Assembly (NCBI GenBank): GCA_023390055.1
Contig: JAEWDP010000078.1
Location: forward strand, 1-64,000
From: Pseudomonadota bacterium
GTDB taxonomy: Bacteria > Pseudomonadota > Alphaproteobacteria > Rhizobiales > Rhizobiaceae
DNA length: 64,000 nt
Direction: 5' to 3'
The first letter of the stretch is position 1; each line of letters opens with the position of its first letter. The notes under the pieces are model-generated. The model worked only from the letters and a program-made list of their open reading frames with translations, was not told where the DNA came from and did no database searches. A program made the position numbers and the translations under genes. This document shows positions 32,693 through 42,337 of this stretch, piece by piece.

Positions 32693-33643
32693 CTAACGAA
32701 GAACGTATTCGATCGGCGCTGTGATCGTGGTGCTGACACCTGGAGGTGGAGCCGGAACGGGGGAAGCTCGCTGGATCAACGAGATGGCTGCTTCGTCCAA
32801 GCTGGCAGATCCGGAAGATCGCGTCAGTGACACCGAAAGCACGTTACCACTCTGATCGATGCGAAAGCGAACGCGGGGCGTTCCCGTCTCGCCGTTCGCT
32901 CTTGCTGAACGCGGATAGCGCTGGCGACGCCGTATATGGGCCATCAGCTTCGATTGCCACTTGGCGGGGGAAACTGACGGGGCGGATGATCCCTCGGAGG
33001 TCCGGCGAGCAGCGGTCCGTTCCGACTGCTTTGCCTCGAGCTTTGCTTCACGTGCTGCCTTCGAGGCTTGTGGTTGCTGCTTCGGTGCAACCTTTTTGGG
33101 CGGAATCTTCTTCTTGGGTGAGGGCGGACGTGAGACCGGCAGTGGAACTTCCACGTTCTCAAGAGCAGCCAGCATCTGTTGCTCGAGCGGGTCTATTTGC
33201 GGCTCCGGCAGCGGTTCTGGTGTCTCCTCGACGATTTCGGGTTCTTCCAACGGAGGCGGTTCCACCGGTGTGGGCTCAATGGGTTCTACTGGCTCCACCA
33301 CTTCTTCCGGTGGGTCCGGTTCAATAGGCTCGGGCACAGGTTCTGGAATAGGCTCAGGCAATGGATCCACAACAGGTTCTACCTGTTTGCTGGCAACCTC
33401 CTCGGAATCGACTATCTCCTCGGAGACCAAGTCTTCCTCGGTGTTGATGGCTTCGGGTTCGGCTGCCAGTTCAATCATGATCGCGGCGGGTGGGCCCTGA
33501 TCAGCGGCTGGCGTCGGTTCCTGGCGGAGAAAAACAGTCGCAGCAGCTATGTGTGCAGTGAGCACTATTATGCCCGCAATCGACCAGAGCGTGAATTCGC
33601 CGATCCTCGCAGTCCAGCTGGATTGGGGCAGGCCTGGGTTCAT
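32693..33643 (-). CDS. tonB: TonB family energy transducer
   Basis: The 316-residue periplasm-spanning protein has an N-terminal membrane anchor (about residues 14-35, FTLWSIAGIIVLTAHIAAATVFL). A long Pro/Glu/Val linker (about 75-165) bridges the periplasm, a Lys/Pro-rich basic patch follows, and a C-terminal TonB domain (about 225-316) contains YPRSARANGETGTPRVRFRID. It transmits proton-motive force from ExbB-ExbD to outer-membrane receptors for iron complexes and vitamin B12. Its start overlaps the exbD stop by four bases. It is the last gene of the exbB-exbD-tonB operon. Confidence 0.94.
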   Translation of the reverse strand: MNPGLPQSSWTARIGEFTLWSIAGIIVLTAHIAAATVFLRQEPTPAADQGPPAAIMIELAAEPEAINTEEDLVSEEIVDSEEVASKQVEPVVDPLPEPIPEPVPEPIEPDPPEEVVEPVEPIEPTPVEPPPLEEPEIVEETPEPLPEPQIDPLEQQMLAALENVEVPLPVSRPPSPKKKIPPKKVAPKQQPQASKAAREAKLEAKQSERTAARRTSEGSSAPSVSPAKWQSKLMAHIRRRQRYPRSARANGETGTPRVRFRIDQSGNVLSVSLTRSSGSASLDEAAISLIQRASPVPAPPPGVSTTITAPIEYVLR

Positions 33644-34119
33644 TGCTCGTCCCCAACAGGCTGATTGGCATTTCCGGCGGGCCGTGTTGTTTCCGCAACC
33701 GGGAGGCTTTCCAGGCCAACGAGGGCGATCTTCAGATAGCCTGCGTCCCGCAACAGGTTCATGACCTCCATGAACTGGCCATAGTCCACCGACTGGTCGG
33801 CACGCAGGAAGATGCGTGTGTCCTTGTTGCCTTTGGTCGTCCGCTCAAGTGCCGCCGCCAGTTGCTCACGCTGGACAGCGTCATTGCCGAGATTGAGGCT
33901 GAGATCATCCTTGACCGTGAGATAGAGTGGCTGGTCGGGGCGTTCGGCCGGCTTTGCAGTCGAGGCAGGAAGGTCGACATTGACATCCACGGTTGCCAAC
34001 GGTGCTGCGACCATGAAGATGATGAGCAAAACAAGCATAACGTCAATGAATGGCGTTACATTGATTTCATGATTTTCAGACAGCTCTTCGTGATGGTTCT
34101 CGCGGATCCCGCCAGCCAT
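33640..34119 (-). CDS. exbD: Biopolymer transport protein ExbD
   Basis: The 159-residue protein has one transmembrane helix (about residues 24-45) with the conserved proton-carrying aspartate in the NVTPFIDVMLVLLIIFM block. A periplasmic domain follows with the SLNLG and FLRADQSVDYG stretches. With ExbB it forms the proton channel that powers TonB. The short spacing to exbB (four bases) and the overlap with tonB fit one operon. Confidence 0.96.
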   Translation of the reverse strand: MAGGIRENHHEELSENHEINVTPFIDVMLVLLIIFMVAAPLATVDVNVDLPASTAKPAERPDQPLYLTVKDDLSLNLGNDAVQREQLAAALERTTKGNKDTRIFLRADQSVDYGQFMEVMNLLRDAGYLKIALVGLESLPVAETTRPAGNANQPVGDEQ

Positions 34120-34122
34120 GGG

Positions 34123-35325
34123 TCATTCTCCTGCTACGAGCGATACGGGAGATTGCCGGCTGCCGGGAGGTATCTTACGGAAGTCCAGATCGCGGCTGAC
34201 CAAACGTTCGACCGCCGCCGCAGCATCGGCCAACAAGTGTCTGTAACCCGTGATCGAGCGTGCAAAGACGTTGTAGATCACAACTGCTGGGATGGCAGCA
34301 ACAAGACCGATTGCTGTGGCGAGTAGCGCTTCGGCGATACCGGGTGCCACGACAGCCAGATTGGTTGTCTGCGATTCTGAAATGCCGATGAAGGAATTCA
34401 TGATGCCCCATACGGTACCGAACAAGCCAACAAAGGGGGCCGTCGACCCAATTGTCGCGAGCATACCAGTGCCTCGCGCCATGCGTCGGCCCGCAAAGGA
34501 TTCAATGCGTGACAGTGCCGAGGATACACGTTCCTTCACGCCGCCGCCGTCGACATGATCGAGAGAAGCCTCGGATAGCCGAACCTCGTCTGCCGCCGCG
34601 CGCAGCATCCGTGCCGCAGGTCCTCCTCGCGTACCGGCGTCATTGACTGCATCGGCGAGTGTGGGGGCGTTGCGAATGACTTTGAGCGTTCGTCCTGCAC
34701 GCGCCCGAGCGCCCATGAGCTCGAGGGTTTTAGCCAGCCATACGGTCCACGTCATGAGCGAAGCAAAGGCAAGCCCAATCATCACGGCCTTTACGACCCA
34801 ATCGGCAGCCATGAACATGCCCCAAGGAGAAAGGTCATGTGGGATGTCGCTCCGGTCACCTGCGGGAAGCAGCTGTTCAAGGGTGGTCATTTGCTCGTTG
34901 GATACAGTCGTACCACTCTCTGGGGGTGCAGGTGCGACGGTCGTCTCCGGGGAGGCTTCATTGGATGGTGCCGTCGAAGGTTCCTGGTCGGAAGATGGTT
35001 GAGCCTCAGGGGTGGTCGGGGATTCGGAGGCATTTGAGCCATCCGGTGGTGCGGAATCGGATAGGGTCGGTGAAGGTGCCGACTGCTGCGTTCCAGGTAT
35101 GGTTTGTGACTGCTCCGACGGCGCGCTTGGGGGCGTTGCGTCCTGCGCGGTCATTGTCTCTGGCGAGCCGGTCGTCGTCGCTGGAGCAGCAATGTCGTTT
35201 TGAGGGGTGACTGTCTGTGCCAGTCCCTGATTGGGCGACAGCGTCACAAGGCTGAGCAGGATCGCGCTCGAAAGTGCATGGATGCAGGAACGAGAACGGA
35301 GAATGGGCGCGAGGGCGGTCCGCAT
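34123..35325 (-). CDS. exbB: Biopolymer transport protein ExbB with long N-terminal extension
   Basis: The 400-residue protein starts at the ATG at 35325 (GGAG eight bases upstream) with a Sec-type signal peptide (residues 1-36, LSLVTLSPNQGLAQ). A Pro/Ser/Thr/Glu-rich periplasmic stretch of about 110 residues leads to three transmembrane helices and the MotA/TolQ/ExbB domain: WTVWLAKTLELMGA, GLFGTVWGIMNSFIGI and AIGLVAAIPAVVIYNVF. Rhizobial ExbB proteins commonly carry this extension. It assembles with ExbD into the TonB motor. Confidence 0.94.
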   Translation of the reverse strand: MRTALAPILRSRSCIHALSSAILLSLVTLSPNQGLAQTVTPQNDIAAPATTTGSPETMTAQDATPPSAPSEQSQTIPGTQQSAPSPTLSDSAPPDGSNASESPTTPEAQPSSDQEPSTAPSNEASPETTVAPAPPESGTTVSNEQMTTLEQLLPAGDRSDIPHDLSPWGMFMAADWVVKAVMIGLAFASLMTWTVWLAKTLELMGARARAGRTLKVIRNAPTLADAVNDAGTRGGPAARMLRAAADEVRLSEASLDHVDGGGVKERVSSALSRIESFAGRRMARGTGMLATIGSTAPFVGLFGTVWGIMNSFIGISESQTTNLAVVAPGIAEALLATAIGLVAAIPAVVIYNVFARSITGYRHLLADAAAAVERLVSRDLDFRKIPPGSRQSPVSLVAGE

Positions 35326-35679
35326 GAAAAAGGCTCCGAATCTTCGAGCTTGGCGGTGTAAAAGTGTCAAGCTCCGACGGATGTCGCTGCAGGCACCTTG
35401 CCGACAGCAGCTACGGGCTACTCGATAATAAACATGACTTTGTTTGGCAACAATTAAATCTTTGAACCTCACGCAGTTTCTGCATGAAATGTACTGAAAC
35501 AAAAAGAACTGCGAAACCAGATGGTACCGTCACCTGGAGAGATCAATCGTAGATGAGGGATGGGGACTTCGTTGTTCCGTATGCGCCGCTTGGTGAACAG
35601 TCGAAGTTTGATCCACTCGCAAGAGGATCAAACAGGTGTCGGGTGAGCGGTCAAGCCCACGTGAGGCGATTGTTGGCGA
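35326..35679. other. Gene-free stretch between kduD and exbB
   Basis: No gene is seen. An inverted repeat TTTGATCC/GGATCAAA at 35607-35632 may end kduD transcripts, though it has no T-run. The A/T-rich zone at about 35420-35520 is the likely exbB promoter region. I searched for Irr-, Fur- or RirA-like iron boxes and found none convincing. Confidence 0.45.
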
Positions 35680-36441
35680 TCAGCGTGCGAGCCAGCCACC
35701 GTCGACGGGAAGAACAACCCCGTGGATGTAGTCGGAAGCGGCTGATGCCAGAAATACTGCCGCACCACCAAGTTCTTCTGGTCGCCCCCAATGTCCGGCC
35801 GGTATCCGGCCGAGAATTGCCGAGTTACGATCCGGATCGTTGCGCAGGGCCTCTGTATTGTTTGTTTCGAAGTATCCTGGCGCGATGGCGTTGACATTGA
35901 TGCCCTTGCCGGCCCATTCGCAGGCGAGGAGTCGTGTCAGACCAGCAAGTCCACTCTTTGATGCTGTGTAAGACGGGATGCGAATGCCCCCCTGAAATGA
36001 CAGAAGTGAAGCAATATTGATAATCTTGCCAGGTTTTCCCGCTGCAATCAGATGACGTGCGAATGCCTGGGAGAGGAAAAAGACAGATTTGAGATTAACA
36101 TCCAAAACAGCGTCCCAATCGGCCTCCGTAAAATCCACAGCATCTGCCCGCCGTATGATCCCGGCATTGTTGACGAGGATATCGGCGTGCCCGGTCCATC
36201 CTAGCGTCTCATCGATGATTGACTGAAGGGGTTCCGTGGTGGAGAGATCGGCCTTGATCGTATGGAAATTGCCACGTCCGGTTGCCGTGATTGCAGCTTC
36301 GGTTTCCGTCATGGATGAGCGCCCTACCAGTGCGACGCTGGCGCCAGCCTCTGCAAGCGACACTGCAATCGCCTGACCCAGGCCGGTATTGGCTCCGGTT
36401 ACAATAGCGGTTTTGCCGGAAATATCGAATGAAATCGCCAT
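35680..36441 (-). CDS. kduD: 2-dehydro-3-deoxy-D-gluconate 5-dehydrogenase KduD (SDR family)
   Basis: The 253-residue short-chain dehydrogenase has TGANTGLGQAIA (NAD loop, residues 16-27), NNAGI near 87, catalytic Ser in IASLLSF and YTASKSG (Tyr-x-x-x-Lys) near 153, and the KduD-typical AGIIRRADAVDFTEADWDAVLDVNLKSVFF stretch. It interconverts 5-keto-4-deoxyuronate-derived 2,5-diketo-3-deoxygluconate and KDG in pectin or uronate breakdown. Related gluconate 5-dehydrogenases are the alternative. The ATG at 36441 follows GGAGGAGG. No other uronate genes are nearby. Confidence 0.82.
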   Translation of the reverse strand: MAISFDISGKTAIVTGANTGLGQAIAVSLAEAGASVALVGRSSMTETEAAITATGRGNFHTIKADLSTTEPLQSIIDETLGWTGHADILVNNAGIIRRADAVDFTEADWDAVLDVNLKSVFFLSQAFARHLIAAGKPGKIINIASLLSFQGGIRIPSYTASKSGLAGLTRLLACEWAGKGINVNAIAPGYFETNNTEALRNDPDRNSAILGRIPAGHWGRPEELGGAAVFLASAASDYIHGVVLPVDGGWLAR

Positions 36442-36465
36442 GGTGTAATCCTCCTCCATTGGCAA

Positions 36466-36499
36466 GAAAAAGCCGCCGGAAATTCCTCTCCGACGGCTT
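36466..36499 (-). terminator. Rho-independent terminator after infB
   Basis: On the minus strand GCCGTCGGA and TCCGGCGGC form a hairpin followed by TTTTT (plus-strand A-run 36467-36471). It sits between the infB stop and kduD, ending the rimP-nusA-ylxR-infB transcript. Confidence 0.85.
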
Positions 36500-36519
36500 C
36501 ATTCTCGTAACGTGGCCGC

Positions 36520-39252
36520 TTATAGCGTCCGCGTAACGTGTTCCACGCGGAAGCATTCGATGACATCGCCCGCGCGAATATCTTCGTAGTTCTCGAATGC
36601 CATACCGCATTCCTGGCCCACGGGTACTTCGGAGACCTCGTCTTTGAAGCGCTTGAGCGTTTTGAGCTTGCCTTCGTGGATGACCACGTTGTCACGCAAC
36701 AGGCGTACGCCTGCACCGCGCTCGACCTTGCCTTCCGTCACACGGCACCCTGCAACCTTGCCGATCTTCGTAATGTTGAATACTTCGAGGATCTCTGCAT
36801 TGCCGAGGAAGGTCTCGCGTCGTTCTGGAGACAACAGGCCGGACATCGCCGCCTTCACGTCATCTACCAGATCGTAGATGATGTTGTAATAACGGATCTC
36901 GGTTCCTGATCGATCGGCCGCGGCCCGTGCCTGGGAATTGGCCCGGACGTTGAAGCCGATAATGGCAGCGTCAGATGCTTCGGCTAGCGAAAGGTCCGAT
37001 TCCGTGATCGCCCCCGCCCCTGAATGGACAATGCGAACCCGCACCTCGTCGGTCCCGAGCTTGTCCAATGCACCGGAGATTGCTTCGATCGAACCCTGAA
37101 CGTCGCCCTTGATAACAAGTGGGAATTCCTTCAGGCCAGAAGTCTGCAGTTGCGACATCATCTGCTCGAGCGATCCGCGTGAGCCGGACTGACGGGCAGC
37201 CGCCTTGTCACGTGCGAGGCGCTGGCGATACTCGGAGATTTCACGTGCCCTGCCCTCATTTTCGACAACGGCAAACCGGTCACCGGCAGCGGGAGTTCCG
37301 GAAAGGCCAAGAACTTCTACCGGTGTCGCAGGACCGGCCTCCTTGACGTGTTCCCCCTTGTCGTTGACCAAGGCCCGTACGCGGCCCCACTGATCACCGG
37401 CAACGATGATCTGACCAGGCCTCAACGTACCCTTCTGAACGAGGATGGTTGCGACCGAACCACGTCCGCGATCAAGCTGCGCTTCAATGACCGAGCCTTC
37501 TGCTGTCCGGTCAGGGTTGGCCTTGAGGTCAAGAATTTCCGCTTGCAGCAGAATTGCTTCCAGCAACTTGTCGAGGTTTGTTTGGTTCTTCGCCGAAACT
37601 TCCACGTCGAGCGTTTCGCCACCCATCGATTCCACAAAGACTTCATGCTGCAGCAGCTCGGTGCGGACCTTCTGAGGGTTTGCTGCCGGCTTGTCGATCT
37701 TGTTGATCGCCACGATAATTGGCACATTGGCCGCCTTGGCATGGTTGATCGATTCGACCGTTTGCGGCATCACGCTGTCATCTGCAGCCACGACGAGGAT
37801 TGCGATATCGGTGGCTTGCGCTCCACGAGCACGCATGGCCGTGAAGGCGGCGTGGCCCGGAGTATCGATGAAGGTGATCTTCTGTCCGTTCTGTTCGACC
37901 TGATAGGCTCCGATGTGCTGTGTGATACCACCGGCTTCACCAGCAACGACATTGGCGTGGCGGAGTGCGTCAAGAAGCGACGTCTTGCCGTGGTCGACGT
38001 GACCCATGATCGTCACAACAGGTGGTCTGGAAACCTTCTCGCCTTCGTCATCGATAACGTCGAAGATACCTTCTTCAACGTCGGATTCGGAAACGCGCTT
38101 GACGGTATGGCCAAATTCGACAGCGATAAGCTCCGCAAGGTCTGCGTCGATGACGTCGCCCGGCTTCATCATCTGACCTTCCTTCATCAGGAACTTGATG
38201 ACATCAACAGCCCGTTCGGACATCCGCTGTGAAAGCTCCTGGATGGTTATCGTCTCGGGCAAGATGACTTCACGCATGACCTTTTCGCGTGGTTCCTGCA
38301 TCTGGCTGCGGCGGAACTTCTCCTGGCGGCGGCGCATCGAGGCAAGTGAGCGGCCACGGGCGGGCGCGCCCTCTTCATCGACGCTGACTGTCGTGACAGT
38401 CAGCTTGCCGCGACGACGGTCCTCGTCAGCCTTCGGCCGAGCGGGTACCTTCGCCGGAGCTGGTGTGGCCACGCGACCACGCGAGGGCGCTCCGCGTGCA
38501 GAGCCGCGCTCTTCCTCATCGTCATTGCTGAGCTTGCGACCGCGTTGAAAGCCTGGTGCCGTAGGCGCGCCCGGTTGCGTACGAGCTTCGCCTGTACGGG
38601 TCGGAGCAGGGCGCTCGGGCGCACGTGCAGCCACGGGTTCAGGTGCGGCTTCCTTCGGTTCTTCGACGGCGGGAGCGGGCTCGGCCGCCCGACGGGCAGC
38701 CTCGGCAACTTCTTCGGCGTGACGGCGCTCTTCCTCGGCCTTGCGGCGGGCTTCGTCTTCGGCACGCTTCTTGGCCTCTTCTACTTCCCTGGCCTGAGCC
38801 TCGAGGAGGGCACGGCGACGTGCCTCCATCTCTCCGGCGGAAAGATCGTGCAAGACGGCACCACGGGGACGATCCTGCTGCCGGGGCTTGGTTGGCGCTG
38901 ACGCACGCTGCCCTTGCGGAGATGGCCGTTGGATCCGCGGAGCCGGTGCTTGCGGTTGCTTCTCGGCAGCGGGCGGCGGCACGGGTGCGGGTGTCGGCGC
39001 GGGAGCTGGAGCTGGAGTTGATGGCGTTGGATTTTCGGACCGCGCCGCCGTTGGCGCTGGTGCAGCGAACGCGGGCTTGTTGTCGTCTTCGGGACGGATC
39101 GGGCGACGCTTGCGCGTTTCCACCACAACCGCCTTGGTTCGACCACGACCCATATCCTGGCGTACGGTACCCTGGCTCATCCCCGCAGGCTTGAGGGTAA
39201 GGGTCTTCTTTCCCGTGACGCTGAGTGTCTTGTCGTCTTTGTTGTCGGTCAT
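36520..39252 (-). CDS. infB: Translation initiation factor IF-2
   Basis: IF-2 is the GTPase that brings initiator tRNA to the ribosome. The 910-residue protein has a long basic, Pro/Ala/Glu-rich N terminus with a charged coiled segment (about 145-200). The IF2_N motif IQELSQRMSERAVDVIKFLMKEGQM follows near residue 330, then the G domain with GHVDHGKT (about 413-420), DTPGHAAF and NKIDKP, and C-terminal domains II-IV ending in an fMet-tRNA-binding barrel (PVGQECGMAFENYEDIRAGDVIE). It lies 99 bases downstream of the YlxR gene and is the last gene of its operon here. Confidence 0.98.
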   Translation of the reverse strand: MTDNKDDKTLSVTGKKTLTLKPAGMSQGTVRQDMGRGRTKAVVVETRKRRPIRPEDDNKPAFAAPAPTAARSENPTPSTPAPAPAPTPAPVPPPAAEKQPQAPAPRIQRPSPQGQRASAPTKPRQQDRPRGAVLHDLSAGEMEARRRALLEAQAREVEEAKKRAEDEARRKAEEERRHAEEVAEAARRAAEPAPAVEEPKEAAPEPVAARAPERPAPTRTGEARTQPGAPTAPGFQRGRKLSNDDEEERGSARGAPSRGRVATPAPAKVPARPKADEDRRRGKLTVTTVSVDEEGAPARGRSLASMRRRQEKFRRSQMQEPREKVMREVILPETITIQELSQRMSERAVDVIKFLMKEGQMMKPGDVIDADLAELIAVEFGHTVKRVSESDVEEGIFDVIDDEGEKVSRPPVVTIMGHVDHGKTSLLDALRHANVVAGEAGGITQHIGAYQVEQNGQKITFIDTPGHAAFTAMRARGAQATDIAILVVAADDSVMPQTVESINHAKAANVPIIVAINKIDKPAANPQKVRTELLQHEVFVESMGGETLDVEVSAKNQTNLDKLLEAILLQAEILDLKANPDRTAEGSVIEAQLDRGRGSVATILVQKGTLRPGQIIVAGDQWGRVRALVNDKGEHVKEAGPATPVEVLGLSGTPAAGDRFAVVENEGRAREISEYRQRLARDKAAARQSGSRGSLEQMMSQLQTSGLKEFPLVIKGDVQGSIEAISGALDKLGTDEVRVRIVHSGAGAITESDLSLAEASDAAIIGFNVRANSQARAAADRSGTEIRYYNIIYDLVDDVKAAMSGLLSPERRETFLGNAEILEVFNITKIGKVAGCRVTEGKVERGAGVRLLRDNVVIHEGKLKTLKRFKDEVSEVPVGQECGMAFENYEDIRAGDVIECFRVEHVTRTL

Positions 39253-39351
39253 TCCGTTCCTGTTCCTTCAAACGAGGGCGGATGGCGACATCAGACCTCG
39301 TCTTTCAATGCGTGTCTCTCGTACGGCATCCGGCTCTTGCCGGTGGCCGCG

Positions 39352-40035
39352 TCATTGCTTTGGCCGGCGAGCGACGCCATCTGCTCCGGACTGACCGACA
39401 TCGCGGTACATTTTGAGCATGGTTGCGCGCTTCACTACACCCTCACCCGCCTGCCCTGCAAGCGCGCAGGCATGGATAAAAGCATTCTGGCCCATCAGGT
39501 CGTCCATTTCTGCTCCGGTAAAGAAGGAAAAGGACGTTATCTCTTCATCGGCATCGCTGCCGAACTTCCAGGCCTTTCGGGCCTGGTCAATCTTTCTGAC
39601 GCCATCGGCTGCAGCATCGGCAGCGTGAAAAACCGCTACTGCAGCCCCTGATCGTACAGCGGCGTCCACTTTTGTGGCTCCACTGACAAACTGCCCTGCC
39701 TTCCGGGCCATGTTCATCATTCCGACGAGGTCGGATGAAAGCAGACGATCCACCAGAGCACCAAGATCCTGGTCGACTAATACTTCCCGTTTCAAGGCGC
39801 GGGAGAACAGTTTCCGCTGTATCGCCCGATCCACCAGCTTGCGTTCCGCCTTGACCCAGCACCCCCTACCAGGAAGTTGCCGCTTCAGATCTGGAACGAC
39901 CCGACCGTCCGGAGCCGCCACGAAGCGGATCAACGTATCGGGTGATCCGGCCTCACGCGTTACAATGCAGGTCCGGTCATTCACGGCCATTTCCACATCG
40001 TCGTCGGGCTCCTGCACGAGGCGATCAGGCATCAT
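39352..40035 (-). CDS. YlxR/DUF448 family RNA-binding protein
   Basis: The 227-residue protein joins an N-terminal DUF448/YlxR domain (residues 18-95; RTCIVTREAGSPDTLIRFV and PGRGCWV) to a C-terminal L7Ae/L30e-like RNA-binding domain (about 105-200; LVGMMNMARKAGQFVSGATKV). This two-domain form is usual in alphaproteobacteria and lies between nusA and infB. Its ATG overlaps the nusA stop. A nucleic acid-binding role is known from family structures; cellular function is poorly defined. Confidence 0.94.
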   Translation of the reverse strand: MMPDRLVQEPDDDVEMAVNDRTCIVTREAGSPDTLIRFVAAPDGRVVPDLKRQLPGRGCWVKAERKLVDRAIQRKLFSRALKREVLVDQDLGALVDRLLSSDLVGMMNMARKAGQFVSGATKVDAAVRSGAAVAVFHAADAAADGVRKIDQARKAWKFGSDADEEITSFSFFTGAEMDDLMGQNAFIHACALAGQAGEGVVKRATMLKMYRDVGQSGADGVARRPKQ

Positions 40036-41639
40036 TCTTCGGTGACGGTTTCCGCCTCCTCTTCGCTTTCAGCCTGCGCGGTTGCGAGATCTTCCTCAGT
40101 GATCCAGCCAGCCAAAAGCCGAGCTTGCACCACCATGTTCTCGGCCTCCGCGCGAGAAACATCGAATTTGGTGAAAAGTCCTTCAAACTTCTTTGTCTCG
40201 CCATCTTTGCGTTCGCTCCAGCCGACGAGGTCGTCGGCTGCGCAGCCTGCAAAATCCTCGATGGACTTGATGCCATCTTCGCCGAGTGCAACCAGCATCT
40301 GGCCATTCAAGCCATCAATCTGCCGCAACTCGTCTTTCACGCCAAGTTCCGTACGTTTGGCATCCATCTCGGATTCGAGTCGCTCGAGATATTCGCGGGC
40401 GCGGGTCTGGATCTCGTTGGCGGTATCTTCGTCGAAGCCCTCGATAGAGGAGATCTCGTCGAGTTCGACATAGGCAAGCTCTTCGACCTGGGCGAAGCCT
40501 TCGGAGGCAAGGACCTGGCCGATCATCTCGTCGACATCCAATGCATCCATGAACAGATTGGTGCGTTCGTTGAATTCCTTCTGGCGGCGCTCGGACTCTT
40601 CCTGCTCGGTCAGAATGTCGATGTCCCAGCCGGTAAGCTGCGAGGCAAGACGCACGTTCTGGCCACGGCGGCCAATTGCCAGCGACAGCTGCTCGTCGGG
40701 AACGACGACTTCGATGCGCTCGGCGTCTTCATCGAGGACGACCTTGGCAACTTCGGCCGGCTGCAACGCATTGACGATAAAGGATGCGGGATCCTGGCTC
40801 CAGGGTATGATATCGATCTTCTCGCCCTGCAGTTCGCCGACGACAGCCTGGACACGGCTGCCGCGCATGCCGACGCATGCTCCGACCGGATCGATAGAAG
40901 AATCGTTGGATATGACGGCGATCTTCGCGCGTGATCCAGGATCGCGTGCAACGGATCGGATCTCAATGATACCGTCGTAGATTTCCGGGACTTCCATAGT
41001 GAAGAGTTTCACCATGAATTGTGGGTGCGTGCGTGAAAGAAAGATCTGCGGGCCGCGTTGCTCGCGCCGCACGTCATAGACATAGGCGCGTACACGGTCG
41101 CCATAGCGCATCGCTTCACGCGGAATCATCTCGTCACGGCGGATGATACCTTCGCCGCGTCCCAGGTCAACGATGACATTGCCGTACTCGACCCGTTTGA
41201 CTGTGCCGTTGACGATCTCGCCAACGCGATCCTTGAATTCGTCGAACTGGCGGTCTCGTTCTGCCTCGCGAACCTTCTGGACAATAACCTGCTTGGCAGA
41301 TTGCGCAGCGATACGGCCGAAATCCATCGGTGGAAGCGGATCCGCGATGAAGTCACCGACTTTGGCATCCGGATTTCGGTCACGTGCAAGTTCCAGTGGG
41401 ATCTGCGTGCCATAATCCTCCGCCTGTTCGACCACTTCCAGAAGGCGCTGCAGGCGGATTTCGCCGGTCTTGGAGTTAATATCGGCACGAATATTCGTCT
41501 CCGAGCCATAGCGAGAGCGCGCTGCTTTCTGGATGGCGTCGGCCATCGCGGCCAGCACGATTTCACGGTCGATGACCTTTTCACGTGCCACCGCATCTGC
41601 GATCTGCAGAAGCTCAAGCCGGTTTGCACTCACTGCCAT
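40032..41639 (-). CDS. nusA: Transcription termination/antitermination factor NusA
   Basis: NusA binds RNA polymerase and modulates pausing, termination and antitermination. The 535-residue protein shows the N-terminal RNAP-binding domain (1-125), an S1 domain (about 135-200), two KH domains (about 230-345; VGACVGMRGSRVQAVVGELQGEKIDI and LAIGRRGQNVRLASQL), and C-terminal helix-hairpin repeats (FAQVEELAYVELDEISSIEGFD) with an acidic tail. It follows rimP by 56 bases and overlaps the YlxR gene by four. Confidence 0.97.
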   Translation of the reverse strand: MAVSANRLELLQIADAVAREKVIDREIVLAAMADAIQKAARSRYGSETNIRADINSKTGEIRLQRLLEVVEQAEDYGTQIPLELARDRNPDAKVGDFIADPLPPMDFGRIAAQSAKQVIVQKVREAERDRQFDEFKDRVGEIVNGTVKRVEYGNVIVDLGRGEGIIRRDEMIPREAMRYGDRVRAYVYDVRREQRGPQIFLSRTHPQFMVKLFTMEVPEIYDGIIEIRSVARDPGSRAKIAVISNDSSIDPVGACVGMRGSRVQAVVGELQGEKIDIIPWSQDPASFIVNALQPAEVAKVVLDEDAERIEVVVPDEQLSLAIGRRGQNVRLASQLTGWDIDILTEQEESERRQKEFNERTNLFMDALDVDEMIGQVLASEGFAQVEELAYVELDEISSIEGFDEDTANEIQTRAREYLERLESEMDAKRTELGVKDELRQIDGLNGQMLVALGEDGIKSIEDFAGCAADDLVGWSERKDGETKKFEGLFTKFDVSRAEAENMVVQARLLAGWITEEDLATAQAESEEEAETVTEE

Positions 41640-41695
41640 TGTCGTTGGTCTCCGTCAGTCGAAAGATTTGCGGCCCTCAGAGAGGCCGGTCTGCA

Positions 41696-42298
41696 TTAGT
41701 CTTCGTTGTCGCCATTTTGATTGGCGGCTTGCGCCTTGGCGAGTTTGTCGGCGCGCAATGCTTCACGGACCAGGTCGTCCGTCAGGATCAGCTTGGCTTC
41801 CGAAAGAGCTGTAAACGGTATGGTTGCACTGGGTGCTTCTCCATACGCCACCTGGTCACGTTCAACCGTAAAGCCGTGGTCGTCCGCTTCAACGATCTTT
41901 CCACGAAATCGTTTGCGATTGTCGATCATGATCGACGTTTCGCACTTTACAAGATGGCCCTTCCATCGTGAAAAATCGGACTTGCGAACCATCGGTCGGT
42001 CGATGCCTGGCGAGGATACTTCTAGATGGTACGCCTTGTCTATCGGATCCTCCACGTCAAGAACAGGCGAAATTGCCGTAGAGATTATTTCGCAGTCCTC
42101 GACAGTCATGGTGCCGTCGTTGCGTTCCGCCATGATCTGCAAGGTAAGCCCGTTCTGGTTCAGCATTCTGACGCGAACGAGGCGGTAATCCATTGTTGCA
42201 AGAACCGGCTCGATGATCTCCGCAATCCTGAGATCGAGTCCGGTCTCGATAACAATGCGAGGTTCATTTTCCGCTTGCGACATAGACTGTTCCGACAT
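41696..42298 (-). CDS. rimP: Ribosome maturation factor RimP
   Basis: RimP assists 30S subunit assembly. The 200-residue protein (start ATG 42298, MSEQSMSQAENEPRIV) has the N-terminal alpha/beta domain (AEIIEPVLATMDYRLVRVRM and TVEDCEIISTAISPVLDVEDPI), the conserved LEVSSPGIDRP motif near residue 97, and a C-terminal SH3-like barrel with a basic/acidic tail. It begins the rimP-nusA-ylxR-infB operon. A promoter at 42399-42427 and a terminator-like hairpin at 42338-42369 lie in its leader. Confidence 0.95.
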   Translation of the reverse strand: MSEQSMSQAENEPRIVIETGLDLRIAEIIEPVLATMDYRLVRVRMLNQNGLTLQIMAERNDGTMTVEDCEIISTAISPVLDVEDPIDKAYHLEVSSPGIDRPMVRKSDFSRWKGHLVKCETSIMIDNRKRFRGKIVEADDHGFTVERDQVAYGEAPSATIPFTALSEAKLILTDDLVREALRADKLAKAQAANQNGDNED

Positions 42299-42337
42299 CC
42301 CTGCTCCAGTGAGCGTGTAACCGTGCGATCGCCTAAC

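Noticed and set aside
35440..35453. TTGTT-TGGC-AACAA palindrome upstream of exbB
   Set aside because: Five-base arms are too short to separate from chance without comparison of orthologous promoters.
35607..35632. TTTGATCC/GGATCAAA inverted repeat as an iron-regulator box for exbB
   Set aside because: It does not resemble Irr, RirA or Fur sites that I know and is about 280 bases from exbB, so it is only mentioned as a possible kduD 3' hairpin.
37348..38232. 294-residue plus-strand frame
   Set aside because: Antisense to the G domain of infB.
39942..40934. 330-residue plus-strand frame
   Set aside because: Antisense to nusA; its hydrophobic and glycine-rich text arises from the complement of acidic codons.
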